A DNA stretch of 36,891 nt from a virus, in the IMG/VR virus record IMGVR_UViG_3300017732_000022, positions 1 to 36,891 of that record; one strand, 5' to 3'. Below the pieces are notes generated by a model. It ran no database searches. It worked only from the letters and a program-made list of their open reading frames with translations, and was not told the origin of the DNA. A program made the translations under genes and the position numbers. Below are positions 29,818 through 36,891 of this stretch, in pieces; within the stretch, counting starts at the first letter, position 1, and each line of letters opens with the position of its first letter.

Positions 29818-29846
29818 TTGACATGATTTATAGAAAACTGTATAAT
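29818..29846 (+). promoter_or_regulatory. Perfect consensus sigma-70 promoter before the lysin/replication block
   Basis: TTGACA (29818-29823), 17 bases, TATAAT (29841-29846): all twelve hexamer bases and the spacing are consensus. Transcription would start near 29853, and AAGGAGGT with ATG 29879 follows. Such a site should be read by host RNA polymerase without a phage factor. Confidence 0.9.
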
Positions 29847-29878
29847 TTTCTTATATTTAACAAGGAGGTAACAAAAAG

Positions 29879-30007
29879 ATGATACCCAAAGAGACTTATG
29901 AAAAAGAAATACAAATGTTAACTGAACAATTATATAATTCTTATAAGAAATTAAAAGAATTAAGAAAGGAAAATGATGAGCTTAAGGAAAAATTACAACG
30001 ACAATAG
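29879..30007 (+). CDS. 42-residue coiled-coil protein
   Basis: AAGGAGGT, a near-perfect ribosome binding site, precedes ATG 29879. Reads MIPKETYEKEIQMLTEQLYN then SYKKLKELRKENDELKEKLQ, a regular heptad pattern. It overlaps the peptidase gene by 35 bases. As first gene after the strongest promoter it should be abundant. It could be a lysis partner or regulator; unknown. Confidence 0.62.
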   Translation: MIPKETYEKEIQMLTEQLYNSYKKLKELRKENDELKEKLQRQ

Positions 30008-30392
30008 TTTCTTTAATGATTTAGAACTAGAATGTCCTACAAGTCATGATGTAGTTTTACAAGAAGGATTTTTGTCTACACTTATAGCATTTAGAATGGA
30101 GTATAATAAACCTATGACTATTACTTCAGCATGTCGTTCACAAGAACACAATGATTGGTTGAGGTCTCGTGGTTATCCTGCGAGTGCTAACTCATTCCAT
30201 AAAATAGGTAATACAAAATACAACACAGATACATGTGCAGTTGATGTCGCATGTTCAGATGGTGTATCTCGCAAGGACTTAGTTGAACTTGCCTTGAAAC
30301 GAGGGTGGTCTGTTGGTGTGGCTAAGACATTCATACACATAGATAGGCGAAGTGACTACACAGAACTCCCCCAAGTTCTGTATGTATATTAA
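29973..30392 (+). CDS. M15-family zinc peptidase, probable endolysin
   Basis: 139 residues (two adjacent ATGs, 29973 and 29976; AAAGGA upstream favours 29976). The motif order fits peptidase M15: ITSACRSQEHNDWLRSRGYP, His 76 in NSFHKIG, Asp 91 in CAVDVAC and His 122 in FIHIDRR, the three zinc ligands. Such enzymes cut peptide crosslinks of peptidoglycan. No signal peptide is visible, so a holin or other pore would be needed for export. It sits in the early arm rather than beside virion genes, unlike many podoviruses. Confidence 0.82.
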   Translation: MMSLRKNYNDNSFFNDLELECPTSHDVVLQEGFLSTLIAFRMEYNKPMTITSACRSQEHNDWLRSRGYPASANSFHKIGNTKYNTDTCAVDVACSDGVSRKDLVELALKRGWSVGVAKTFIHIDRRSDYTELPQVLYVY

Positions 30393-30415
30393 TCTTAAAC
30401 AGAAAGAAAATAATT

Positions 30416-30625
30416 ATGATTGAAAGTTTGGTAATAGGTTTTGTATTTAATCTTTACTCGTTAAACAATGCAGACTTCTTCCATCAACGAGCTAGTAATA
30501 ACAAGACTATGAATTGTAAGTGGGAATATGTAGGTAAGTCTACACCCAACCCAGTTAATCCTAGTCTTACATTACTAGGTAATGTTTACTATAAACAAAA
30601 ATGTATAACAAAGGAGAATAGATAA
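30416..30625 (+). CDS. Hypothetical 69-residue protein
   Basis: Reads MIESLVIGFVFNLYSLNNAD, then NCKWEYVGKSTPNPVNPSLT and YYKQKCITKENR. The N-terminus is moderately hydrophobic and could be a signal or short anchor. Two Cys in the rest suggest an exported, disulphide-bonded protein such as a spanin-like partner of the lysin, but the evidence is thin. Weak ribosome binding site (AAAGAAAATAATT). Confidence 0.52.
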   Translation: MIESLVIGFVFNLYSLNNADFFHQRASNNKTMNCKWEYVGKSTPNPVNPSLTLLGNVYYKQKCITKENR

Positions 30626-30984
30626 TGCTAAATGAATTTATAATACTTATGCTATTGAATACACCCATAGGAGAGAAGGAAGTTTATGTTGGTAAAATTC
30701 CTGACTGTTCTTATAGTCAATCTGTATTTGAAAGATATAAACAAAAAGAAAAAAATGCAACAGGTTATATATGTATTACTAATGAAGTATGGAAACATAG
30801 AAAACCTTATCTCAAAGAGTTAACACCTACCCAAGCAAAGAAGGTAGAAGAAATCAGAGAGGTGCTACCAGATATAAAACCAAAACCTCTTGTGCCTTTG
30901 AAGAAACGAGAAGATATTAAATGGGACTACAACTATCAGTACCAACCTAATTGTGGTAGTGGTTTTAAGAAGGAGTATAGATGA
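30625..30984 (+). CDS. Hypothetical 119-residue protein, possibly exported
   Basis: ATG overlaps the upstream TAA (TAATG). The N-terminus MLNEFIILMLLNTPIGEKEV is hydrophobic. The rest is Lys/Pro-rich (IKPKPLVPLKKREDIKWDYN) with Cys in PDCSYSQS, GYICITNE and PNCGSG. The pair with the previous gene, both Cys-containing and after the lysin, could act at the cell envelope. Not recognised as any known family. Confidence 0.55.
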   Translation: MLNEFIILMLLNTPIGEKEVYVGKIPDCSYSQSVFERYKQKEKNATGYICITNEVWKHRKPYLKELTPTQAKKVEEIREVLPDIKPKPLVPLKKREDIKWDYNYQYQPNCGSGFKKEYR

Positions 30985-31271
30985 ACAAGATAGACTTAGT
31001 AAATAATCCACCTCATTATAATAAACATGGGGTGGAATGTATAGATGCCATACAAGCATCAATGACTGAAGAAGAATTTAAAGGTTACTTAAAAGGTAAC
31101 AACTTAAAATATTTGTGGCGATACAATTACAAGGGTAAACCTTTGGAAGATTTGCAAAAAGCAAAATGGTATCTTGACAAATTAATTGAAGTAGTTCATA
31201 ATGCAGAACTAAAAAGAAAACAATTAATCATGAAAGGATTTAAAGAGGGTGCACATGACTATGAAATATAA
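30981..31271 (+). CDS. DUF3310 protein (SaV-like)
   Basis: 96 residues. NNPPHYNKHGVECIDAIQAS and YLKGNNLKYLWRYNYKGKPL then EDLQKAKWYLDKLI are the hallmark of DUF3310, a widespread small phage family encoded near replication genes. Known members are annotated as nucleotide-kinase-like without firm evidence; I make no functional claim. ATG overlaps the previous stop. Confidence 0.9.
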   Translation: MNKIDLVNNPPHYNKHGVECIDAIQASMTEEEFKGYLKGNNLKYLWRYNYKGKPLEDLQKAKWYLDKLIEVVHNAELKRKQLIMKGFKEGAHDYEI

Positions 31272-31425
31272 AACTTATGACGAATTACCTACATCTATTA
31301 CTGATTTTGTTTTAACTGCAAGTGGGGAAAGCAACATTAAGTCTCTTAGCCTACATGATATTAATACTTTTATAGAAGGAATAGAAGACTATGGACAAAG
31401 ACCAGAAGGAAAAACTAACGACTGA
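31255..31425 (+). CDS. Hypothetical 56-residue protein overlapping neighbours
   Basis: ATG 31255 (or 31261 in frame) lies inside the end of the DUF3310 gene; the reading continues to TGA 31423-31425, 35 bases into the next gene. Reads MKYKTYDELPTSITDFVLTA then ESNIKSLSLHDINTFIEGIE. It fills the gap between the two genes and its composition looks protein-like, but no clear ribosome binding site is seen. Moderate confidence. Confidence 0.5.
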   Translation: MTMKYKTYDELPTSITDFVLTASGESNIKSLSLHDINTFIEGIEDYGQRPEGKTND

Positions 31426-31696
31426 CTTCTACAAACAAGTTCTTCTCTTGTTAAGAGATAATGATGAGCCAGAAACATTATATGTAATGGCAAGAGTCTT
31501 ATCTTTATTAGCAATAACAAAAGCTGAAGAACAAATATATGGGTACTTAACAATACAGAATGCATTGAATGATGCTATGCAAGAACTTATTGAAATAGAC
31601 TTAGAGAAACAGGGTAAGTTACCATCTGAAGAAGAAGAGTTTCACGATAAGTTTAGTAAGCTAACAAACAAAAAAAATAAAACAACATTACATTAG
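31391..31696 (+). CDS. Acidic helical protein before the primase gene
   Basis: 101 residues. MDKDQKEKLTTDFYKQVLLL, then LLAITKAEEQIYGYLTIQNA and ALNDAMQELIEIDLEKQG. All-helical and Glu-rich. It is directly upstream of the primase-helicase, so a replication accessory role is possible. No family recognised. A weak AGGGG-type site precedes the next start. Confidence 0.58.
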   Translation: MDKDQKEKLTTDFYKQVLLLLRDNDEPETLYVMARVLSLLAITKAEEQIYGYLTIQNALNDAMQELIEIDLEKQGKLPSEEEEFHDKFSKLTNKKNKTTLH

Positions 31697-31704
31697 GGGT
31701 TAAT

Positions 31705-33348
31705 ATGATACAGAATGAAAGTCAATTTGTTAAGCATGAGAACTGTCCAAAGTGTGGCAGTAAAAATAACTTAGGTAGATACAGTGATGGACATGCTTAT
31801 TGTTTCACACCTGACTGTGGTTACCACGAGAAAGGAGAAGGAGAAGTGATACCAATGACAAACACCTACAATAATACATACAGTAGTTTATCTACTGGAC
31901 AGACTACATCTTTGAGAGATAGAAATATATCTCAAGATACTGCTAGTAAATATGGTGTGACTACCATTACTAACAATGGTATGGTTACAAAACATATCTA
32001 TCCTTTTTATGATAGCACTAGAAAACATGTAGCTAATAAGATAAGAACCTTACCCAAAGAGTTTACTGCTCAAGGTAACTTTGGTTCAGCACAATTGTTT
32101 GGACAACATTTATTTCCTGAAGGTTCATGTAAGTATCTTACTATATGTGAAGGAGAATGTGATGCCTTATCTGCCTACGAAATGATGGGTTCTAAATGGG
32201 CAAGTGTTTCCATTAAGAATGGAGTAGCTTCAGCAGTTAGAGATTGTAAACATAACTTTGAATACCTGAATAGCTTTGAGAATATAGTTATCTGTTTTGA
32301 TAGTGATGAGATAGGTAGGGCAACAGCTAGTAAAGTTGCACAATTATTTTCACCTAACAAATGTAAGGTTGTTAACCTTGATTTGAAAGATGCTAATGAG
32401 TATCTAAAGACTGGCAAGAGAGAACACTTCATGAGAAACTGGTGGAATGCTAAGTCATTTACTCCTGCAGGTATTGTTACCTTTGATGATATACAAGATA
32501 CTTTGTGGGATGAGAAAGAAGTACACTCTATTTCATATCCATATGAAGGACTCAATAAAAAACTTTATGGTATGAGAGTGGGAGAACTTGTTACTCTTAC
32601 ATCAGGTACTGGTATGGGTAAGTCTTCTCTACTTAGAGAATTAGTTTATCATATCTGGAAGAATACTGAGGACAGTATTGGTCTGATGTTTCTTGAAGAA
32701 GAACACAAGAGAACTTTCAGAGGACTCGTAGGTATACATGTTAACAAACAGTTACATAAACCTGAGGAGTGGAAGAAACAATCTAAAGAAGATTTACATA
32801 AATGGTCTGCAGAAATGAAGGGTAATAGGTTAGTTATCTATGACCACTTTGGTTCTATGGAAGATGATGATGTCATCAATCGTATACGATACATGGCTAA
32901 AGGTTGTGATTGTAAGTGGATTGTCCTTGACCATTTAAGTTTGATTATCTCAGGCAGAGATGATGGCAATGAAAGAAAAGCTATTGACATGCTGATGACT
33001 AAGCTCAGAAGTTTATGTTCAGAAGTTAAGATTGGTATCATACTTGCCTGTCACTTACGAAGACTTGATAATGATAAAGGTCATGAAGAAGGTAAGCAGG
33101 TATCTCTCTCACATCTTAGAGGTTCACATTCAATCGCACAACTTAGTGATGCAGTGATTGGTATGGAAAGAAACCAACAAGATGATGATGAGATAGCCAG
33201 TAATACTTCAACTATTAGAGTCTTAAAAAATAGATATGCAGGTACAACTGGTGTAGCTTCTTATTTATTATGGTCAGATGATAATGGTAGAATGACTGAG
33301 ATTGAAAACCCTTTTAAGGAGAAAGATGATAATGACTTTAGAACCTAA
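31705..33348 (+). CDS. DNA primase-helicase, T7 gp4-like
   Basis: 547 residues. N-terminal zinc ribbon with Cys 14, 17, 33 and 38 (ENCPKCGSKN, AYCFTPDCGYH), a TOPRIM domain (ICEGECDALSA ~145-155; VICFDSDEIGR ~195-205) and a C-terminal RecA-type helicase with Walker A TLTSGTGMGKSSL (~300), Walker B WIVLDHLSLI (~405) and ACHLRR plus SHLRGSHSIAQLSD later. It unwinds the fork and lays RNA primers for the polymerase encoded two genes on. All core motifs look intact. The gene is full length for the family. Confidence 0.94.
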   Translation: MIQNESQFVKHENCPKCGSKNNLGRYSDGHAYCFTPDCGYHEKGEGEVIPMTNTYNNTYSSLSTGQTTSLRDRNISQDTASKYGVTTITNNGMVTKHIYPFYDSTRKHVANKIRTLPKEFTAQGNFGSAQLFGQHLFPEGSCKYLTICEGECDALSAYEMMGSKWASVSIKNGVASAVRDCKHNFEYLNSFENIVICFDSDEIGRATASKVAQLFSPNKCKVVNLDLKDANEYLKTGKREHFMRNWWNAKSFTPAGIVTFDDIQDTLWDEKEVHSISYPYEGLNKKLYGMRVGELVTLTSGTGMGKSSLLRELVYHIWKNTEDSIGLMFLEEEHKRTFRGLVGIHVNKQLHKPEEWKKQSKEDLHKWSAEMKGNRLVIYDHFGSMEDDDVINRIRYMAKGCDCKWIVLDHLSLIISGRDDGNERKAIDMLMTKLRSLCSEVKIGIILACHLRRLDNDKGHEEGKQVSLSHLRGSHSIAQLSDAVIGMERNQQDDDEIASNTSTIRVLKNRYAGTTGVASYLLWSDDNGRMTEIENPFKEKDDNDFRT

Positions 33349-33745
33349 GAAAAAAGATAGAAAGAAATTTGATATTGATTTAGCTTATGGCAAAGTCAGA
33401 GAAGAATCTATCAAAGACATGTTACAAAATAAAAAGATTGAAGTTAAATCTGAGAGAGATGTCTGGCAAAAGACAGGTAACATAGCTATAGAATATGAGA
33501 GTTATGGTAAACCATCAGGTATCGCTGCAACTGAAGCTGACTACTGGTTTCATAACTTATGTGTAGGTAAAAAAACTTATGCAACTCTAGTCTTTGAAGT
33601 AGATTCTCTTAAAGAAATATTAGAATCTTTACCTAATAAAATATCTGTGAAGGGTGGTGACCACTTCGCTTCACGAATGTACTTAATAAATTTACAAAAA
33701 CTATTTGACATAAAAACAATTAAGGAGTATGTTAATATAAAATGA
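33332..33745 (+). CDS. PD-(D/E)XK endonuclease of the replication block
   Basis: 137 residues from ATG 33332 (in-frame ATG 33326 also possible; AAGGAG lies at 33316-33321). The catalytic segment KKIEVKSERDVWQKTGNIAI, then EYESYGKPSGIAATEADYWF, has the E-x-K and 'TGN..iEyE..GkPSGi..T.Ad.w' layout of small phage PD-(D/E)XK nucleases. These act in the place of T7 gp3 in many marine phages. It is likely to resolve branched DNA or degrade host DNA. It overlaps the helicase end by 17 bases and the polymerase start by 4. Confidence 0.75.
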   Translation: MTLEPKKKDRKKFDIDLAYGKVREESIKDMLQNKKIEVKSERDVWQKTGNIAIEYESYGKPSGIAATEADYWFHNLCVGKKTYATLVFEVDSLKEILESLPNKISVKGGDHFASRMYLINLQKLFDIKTIKEYVNIK

Positions 33746-35442
33746 ATATAATTGTAGACATAGAAACAGACTCACTAGATGCGACAATAATATATTGTAT
33801 TGTTGCGAAGGACATTGAGTCAGGGGATACCTATGCTTTTGTTGGAGATGATTGCTATACAAAGTTTCCTAAATTTATAGAGAAACATGCAGAGAAAATC
33901 ATCATGCATAATGGAGTAGGGTTTGATGCTCCAGTATTAAATAAATTAACTGACACAAATATAAAGCTATCTCAAATAGAAGATACTTTAATTATGTCTC
34001 AGCTATTTAATCCTGAGAGAGAAGGAGGACACTCATTAGATTCTTGGGGTAGAAGATTAGGTTTGGATAAGATAGACTTTCATGACTTCTCAGGATTTAG
34101 TAATGAGATGTTGACTTATTGTAAACGAGATGTGGACTTAACACATAAAGTTTATAATCATTTGAGACTTGAAGGTAGAAAGTTTTCACCTGAATCTCTA
34201 AGATTAGAGCATGACATTAGAGCAATTATTACTAGACAAGAGAAGAATGGATTTTATTTAGACCAACAGAAAGCTACAAGTTTACATGCACAGTTAACAG
34301 ATAAAGCTGAACAACTAGAAAATAAAGTGCATGAAACTTTTCCTCCCTTAAAAAGAGAAGAAGAGTTTATACCAAAGGTAAACAACAAAAGTCGTGGCTA
34401 TGTTAAAGGTGAACCTTTTATCAAAGTAACTTATGAAAGTTTTAATCTTGCATCTCGTAAGCAGATAGCTGAAAGACTTATGATGTTAGGTTGGAAACCT
34501 AAAAAGTTTACTGATAAGAACTCTCCTATTGTAGATGAGAGTGTACTATCTAAGATTGAAGATGTACCTGAAGCTAAATTAATAGCAGAGTATTTGTTAT
34601 TAAAGAAAAGAACTTCACAAATATCTTCATGGATGGATGAAGTTAATCCAAAGACAAACAAAGTACATGGTCGTGTATTAACATTGAGATGTGTGTCAGG
34701 TCGTATGAGTCATACTAAACCTAACATGGCTCAGATACCTGCAGTGTATTCACCTTATGGTAATGAGTGTAGGTCATGTTGGACTACTGATAAACCTGAT
34801 ACTCATGTTATCTTTGGCACTGATGCAAGTGGATTGGAACTTAGATTACTTGCACACTTTATTGATACACCCTCATACACACATGAGATATTGAATGGAG
34901 ATATACATACAAGAAACATGAACATGGCAGGACTTACCAACAGAGACCAAGCAAAGACTTTTATCTATGCATTTTTGTATGGAGCAGGAGCAATGAAAGT
35001 TTCTTCTATCGTAGGTTCTAAAGATGCAAGTGTAGGTAAGAAACTTATAGATAAATTTTTATCTGAGCTACCTAAACTTAAATCATTTCGTGCTCAAGTA
35101 GAACAAGCAGGTGCATCTGGTAGAGTCTTAGGACTAGATGGTAGATTGTTTCCTGTTAGGTCTGCACATAAAGCAGTCAATACTGTTATACAAGGAGCAG
35201 GTGCTATTGCATGTAAGGTATGGTTAAGAAATATGATAAGACATATTTATCAAAAAGGTTTGGATGTTAATCTTGTTGCTTCAATACATGATGAGTATCA
35301 GTTTGAAGTTAATAAGAATGACGTACAAAAAATGGGAGAGGTTGTGAAACTGTCAATCAATGAGACAACTGAACAACTGAATCTTAAATGTCCACTTGAT
35401 GCTGAGTTTAAGATAGGCAGTAATTGGGCAGAGACACACTAA
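33742..35442 (+). CDS. Family A DNA polymerase with 3'-5' exonuclease
   Basis: 566 residues. Exonuclease motifs: VDIETDSLDA (residue ~5), MHNGVGFDAP (~55) and YCKRDVDLT (~127). Polymerase motif A GTDASGLELR (~358), motif B RDQAKTFIYAFLYGAG (~401) and motif C ASIHDEYQFE (~513) are all intact. The residue matching E. coli Pol I Phe762 is Tyr (IYAFLYG), as in T7 polymerase, a state associated with virulent phages. It is shorter than T7 gp5 (704). It replicates the phage genome together with the helicase and ssDNA-binding protein. Confidence 0.95.
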   Translation: MNIIVDIETDSLDATIIYCIVAKDIESGDTYAFVGDDCYTKFPKFIEKHAEKIIMHNGVGFDAPVLNKLTDTNIKLSQIEDTLIMSQLFNPEREGGHSLDSWGRRLGLDKIDFHDFSGFSNEMLTYCKRDVDLTHKVYNHLRLEGRKFSPESLRLEHDIRAIITRQEKNGFYLDQQKATSLHAQLTDKAEQLENKVHETFPPLKREEEFIPKVNNKSRGYVKGEPFIKVTYESFNLASRKQIAERLMMLGWKPKKFTDKNSPIVDESVLSKIEDVPEAKLIAEYLLLKKRTSQISSWMDEVNPKTNKVHGRVLTLRCVSGRMSHTKPNMAQIPAVYSPYGNECRSCWTTDKPDTHVIFGTDASGLELRLLAHFIDTPSYTHEILNGDIHTRNMNMAGLTNRDQAKTFIYAFLYGAGAMKVSSIVGSKDASVGKKLIDKFLSELPKLKSFRAQVEQAGASGRVLGLDGRLFPVRSAHKAVNTVIQGAGAIACKVWLRNMIRHIYQKGLDVNLVASIHDEYQFEVNKNDVQKMGEVVKLSINETTEQLNLKCPLDAEFKIGSNWAETH

Positions 35443-35465
35443 TAAATAATTATTTTTATTAGGTG

Positions 35466-35495
35466 TTGACAATGTATTAGGACATAAGTTATAAT
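35466..35495 (+). promoter_or_regulatory. Consensus sigma-70 promoter for the ssDNA-binding protein gene
   Basis: TTGACA (35466-35471), an 18-base spacer and TATAAT (35490-35495). Both hexamers are perfect. It gives the ssDNA-binding protein its own strong transcript in addition to any read-through from the polymerase gene, consistent with the high amounts of such proteins that replication needs. Confidence 0.88.
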
Positions 35496-35510
35496 ACATA
35501 ATTAAAGATA

Positions 35511-35527
35511 GTCGTAGTTAATACGAC
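35511..35527 (+). other. 5'-leader hairpin of the ssDNA-binding protein mRNA
   Basis: GTCGTA-GTTAA-TACGAC is a perfect 6-bp stem located ~10 bases after the expected transcription start and ~30 bases before the start codon. It may stabilise the mRNA 5' end or serve as a binding site for the protein itself. GAAGGAG lies further downstream, unpaired. Confidence 0.6.
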
Positions 35528-35556
35528 ACAATAACAACTAACAGAAGGAGTATATA

Positions 35557-36048
35557 ATGACTGTTATAAATGGTAAAGCCTATTGGGCATCTGTAGTATC
35601 ACCTAACACTACGTTTGATTCTGATGGTGTATATAGTGTAGACTTATCACTTGATGCTAAGAACAAAAAGATTGCTGAATCAGATGGTCTTAAGATTAAA
35701 AATAAAGGAGATGAGAAAGGAGACTTTGTTACTATCAAAAGAAAAGCTAAAAGAAAAGATGGTAGTCTTAATAAAGCACCTGATGTCATTGACAATATGA
35801 AAAGACCTCTTGAAGGTACATTAATTGGTAATGGTTCTGCTGTAAATGTTTTATATAAAACATATGAGTGGGTGCATAAACCAACAGGTAATACTGGAGT
35901 GAGTGCAGACTTACAAGCAATACAAGTTGTGGACTTAGTTCCTTATGCAGGAGCTGAATCAGTTTCAGCATTTGAGGAAATTCCAGATGGAAGTGTAGTA
36001 ACTTCATCTACAACTTCTAAGCAGGAGTTCGCTGAGATACCTGTCTAG
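35557..36048 (+). CDS. Single-stranded DNA-binding protein, T7 gp2.5-like
   Basis: 163 residues. The N-terminal AYWASVVSPNTTFDSDGVYS then VDLSLD, and later GDFVTIKRKAKRKDG and GSAVNVLYKTYEWV, follow the OB-fold pattern of the phage ssDNA-binding family found beside family A polymerases. The C-terminus is acidic (SAFEEIPDGS, ending EFAEIPV), as in proteins that dock onto polymerase and helicase. Strong own promoter, GAAGGAG site, and a terminator directly after the stop make it an independently expressed unit. Confidence 0.8.
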   Translation: MTVINGKAYWASVVSPNTTFDSDGVYSVDLSLDAKNKKIAESDGLKIKNKGDEKGDFVTIKRKAKRKDGSLNKAPDVIDNMKRPLEGTLIGNGSAVNVLYKTYEWVHKPTGNTGVSADLQAIQVVDLVPYAGAESVSAFEEIPDGSVVTSSTTSKQEFAEIPV

Positions 36049-36068
36049 CTTTATTAATCTCTAAATAC

Positions 36069-36104
36069 ATAGGGGTGTAGCTAATAACTCACCCCTATTT
36101 TTTT
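36069..36104 (+). terminator. Rho-independent terminator after the ssDNA-binding protein gene
   Basis: Perfect 9-bp stem ATAGGGGTG/CACCCCTAT (36069-36077 with 36090-36098), loop of 12 bases, followed by a T-run ending at 36104. This is the clearest intrinsic terminator in the window. It ends two bases before the ATG of the next gene. Confidence 0.9.
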
Positions 36105-36106
36105 CT

Positions 36107-36891
36107 ATGAAACAGATTGAAACTTTAGTACAAGATATGTATGACAGTATATCTAATGGAGTCCAACCTAAGAAGGAAGACATAGATTTAATGTGTGAGA
36201 ATGTAGGTAAAGCTATACATATGTTATTTAATACAAGGTCAGAAAATAATAACTTAAGAATGTCACAGATAGGTAAACCTGACAGACAAGTTTGGTATAA
36301 CTCAAGAGACATTGAAAAAGAAAACCTACCTGCATGGGCAAAGATAAAGTTTACATATGGGCATATCCTTGAGGAACTTTTATTATTACTTGCTAAAACT
36401 GCAGGACATAAAGTTAAGAATGAACAATTAGAAGTAGACATTGAAGGCATTAAAGGTCATCAAGATTGTGAGATTGATGGTGTTGTTACAGACTGTAAGT
36501 CTGCAAGTGCTTACTCATTTAAAAAGTTTATAAATCGTTCATTAATAAATGATGACCCCTTTGGTTATATTGCACAGCTATCAGGTTACGTTGAAGCACA
36601 AGGCAAAGATAAGGGAGCATTCTTAGCTATTGATAAACAAAGTGGTAGACTTGCACTGATGCAGGTCCATAATATGGAGATGATAAATGCAAAAGATAGG
36701 GTCGTACATCTTAAAGATGTTGTCGCAAGTGATACAGTACCTAGCAAATGTTATAATGATATTCCTGATGGTGTGTCTGGGAATAGGAAACTTGACATTG
36801 GCTGTTCCTACTGTGCTTATAAAGTTCGTTGTTGGTCAGATGCTAACAATGGGACAGGTCTTAGAAAATTTATCTATGCGAATGGACCAAG
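36107..36891 (+). CDS. PD-(D/E)XK exonuclease, Cas4/RecB-like (partial, cut by window end)
   Basis: 261 codons are visible from ATG 36107; the C-terminus is outside. Around residues 115-135 it reads GHQDCEIDGVVTDCKSASAY, the 'D-x(n)-(D/E)-x-K' active site of RecB-type nucleases. An upstream KFTYGHILEELLLLLAK helix matches the usual 'G...E' motif I. Near residue 232 GCSYCAYKVRCW gives C-x2-C-x5-C, like the Fe-S cluster of Cas4 and AddB nucleases. It likely acts in recombination or host DNA degradation, a T7 gp6 substitute. There is no ribosome binding site: the terminator T-run directly precedes the start. Confidence 0.8.
   Translation, partial: MKQIETLVQDMYDSISNGVQPKKEDIDLMCENVGKAIHMLFNTRSENNNLRMSQIGKPDRQVWYNSRDIEKENLPAWAKIKFTYGHILEELLLLLAKTAGHKVKNEQLEVDIEGIKGHQDCEIDGVVTDCKSASAYSFKKFINRSLINDDPFGYIAQLSGYVEAQGKDKGAFLAIDKQSGRLALMQVHNMEMINAKDRVVHLKDVVASDTVPSKCYNDIPDGVSGNRKLDIGCSYCAYKVRCWSDANNGTGLRKFIYANGP

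Noticed and set aside
35519-35535. T7 RNA polymerase promoter-like sequence (TAATACGACACAATAAC) before the ssDNA-binding protein gene
   Set aside because: 13 of 17 bases match the T7 promoter, but the match includes one arm of a hairpin (GTCGTA/TACGAC), the GGG start is absent, no second copy was seen and no phage RNA polymerase gene is visible. A consensus sigma-70 promoter just upstream explains expression.
1-36891. tRNA genes, integrase, repressor or tail tape-measure gene
   Set aside because: No cloverleaf-like segment, no tyrosine or serine recombinase motif, no early repressor-type gene and no very long helical tail gene was seen; they may still exist outside the window.

Overview
The window is a 36.9 kb piece of an AT-rich, lytic-looking tailed bacteriophage genome, cut inside a gene at both ends. 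The virion genes (large terminase, an ~800-residue portal, an HK97-fold capsid protein of the Mu gpT-like type, SU10-like and P22 gp4-like connector proteins) and the T7-like replication genes fit a short-tailed phage. No tape-measure, sheath, integrase, repressor or phage RNA polymerase gene is visible. Low GC, many tiny Lys-rich proteins and LamG/SPRY tail proteins with the 'AFAEAPF' ending are typical of marine phages, so an AT-rich marine alphaproteobacterium (SAR11-like) is a plausible host. That host is an inference.

Layout. The genome diverges from a ~700 bp non-coding hub (22449-23158). Leftwards (minus strand, 22448 to 1) lies the late/virion arm: small terminase, two small genes, large terminase, portal, small genes including a GroES-like co-chaperonin, a run of tiny basic genes, scaffold, a conserved virion-region gene, a decoration-like protein, major capsid protein, a terminator-like hairpin, connector/adaptor genes interleaved with Lys-rich proteins, a repetitive tail fibre, two LamG/SPRY tail proteins and a tail-assembly chaperone-like gene running off the left end. 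Rightwards (plus strand, 23159 to 36891) lies the early/replication arm: about 30 very small, tightly packed genes of mostly unknown function, an M15-type peptidase (probable endolysin), a DUF3310 protein, primase-helicase, a PD-(D/E)XK endonuclease, a family A DNA polymerase, a ssDNA-binding protein, and a Cas4/RecB-like nuclease cut by the right end.

How it works together. Primase-helicase, polymerase, ssDNA-binding protein and two nucleases form a T7-style replication and recombination set. Transcription appears to use host sigma-70: back-to-back promoters sit in the hub, and two promoters with perfect -35 and -10 hexamers drive the lysin/replication block and the ssDNA-binding protein. 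Neighbouring genes often overlap by 1-8 bases (ATGA, TAATG, GTGA), suggesting translational coupling.

The most unusual content is non-coding. A family of four perfect AT-rich stem-loops shares a nine-base loop (WTACTTRTG) although the stems differ by compensating changes, and each copy sits 27-43 bases before a start codon. There is also an iteron-like repeat cluster in the hub, a structured leader with several hairpins, a 13-bp RNA-type stem with two wobble pairs after the gene at 24517-24891, and a terminator that ends right before the start codon of the last nuclease gene.
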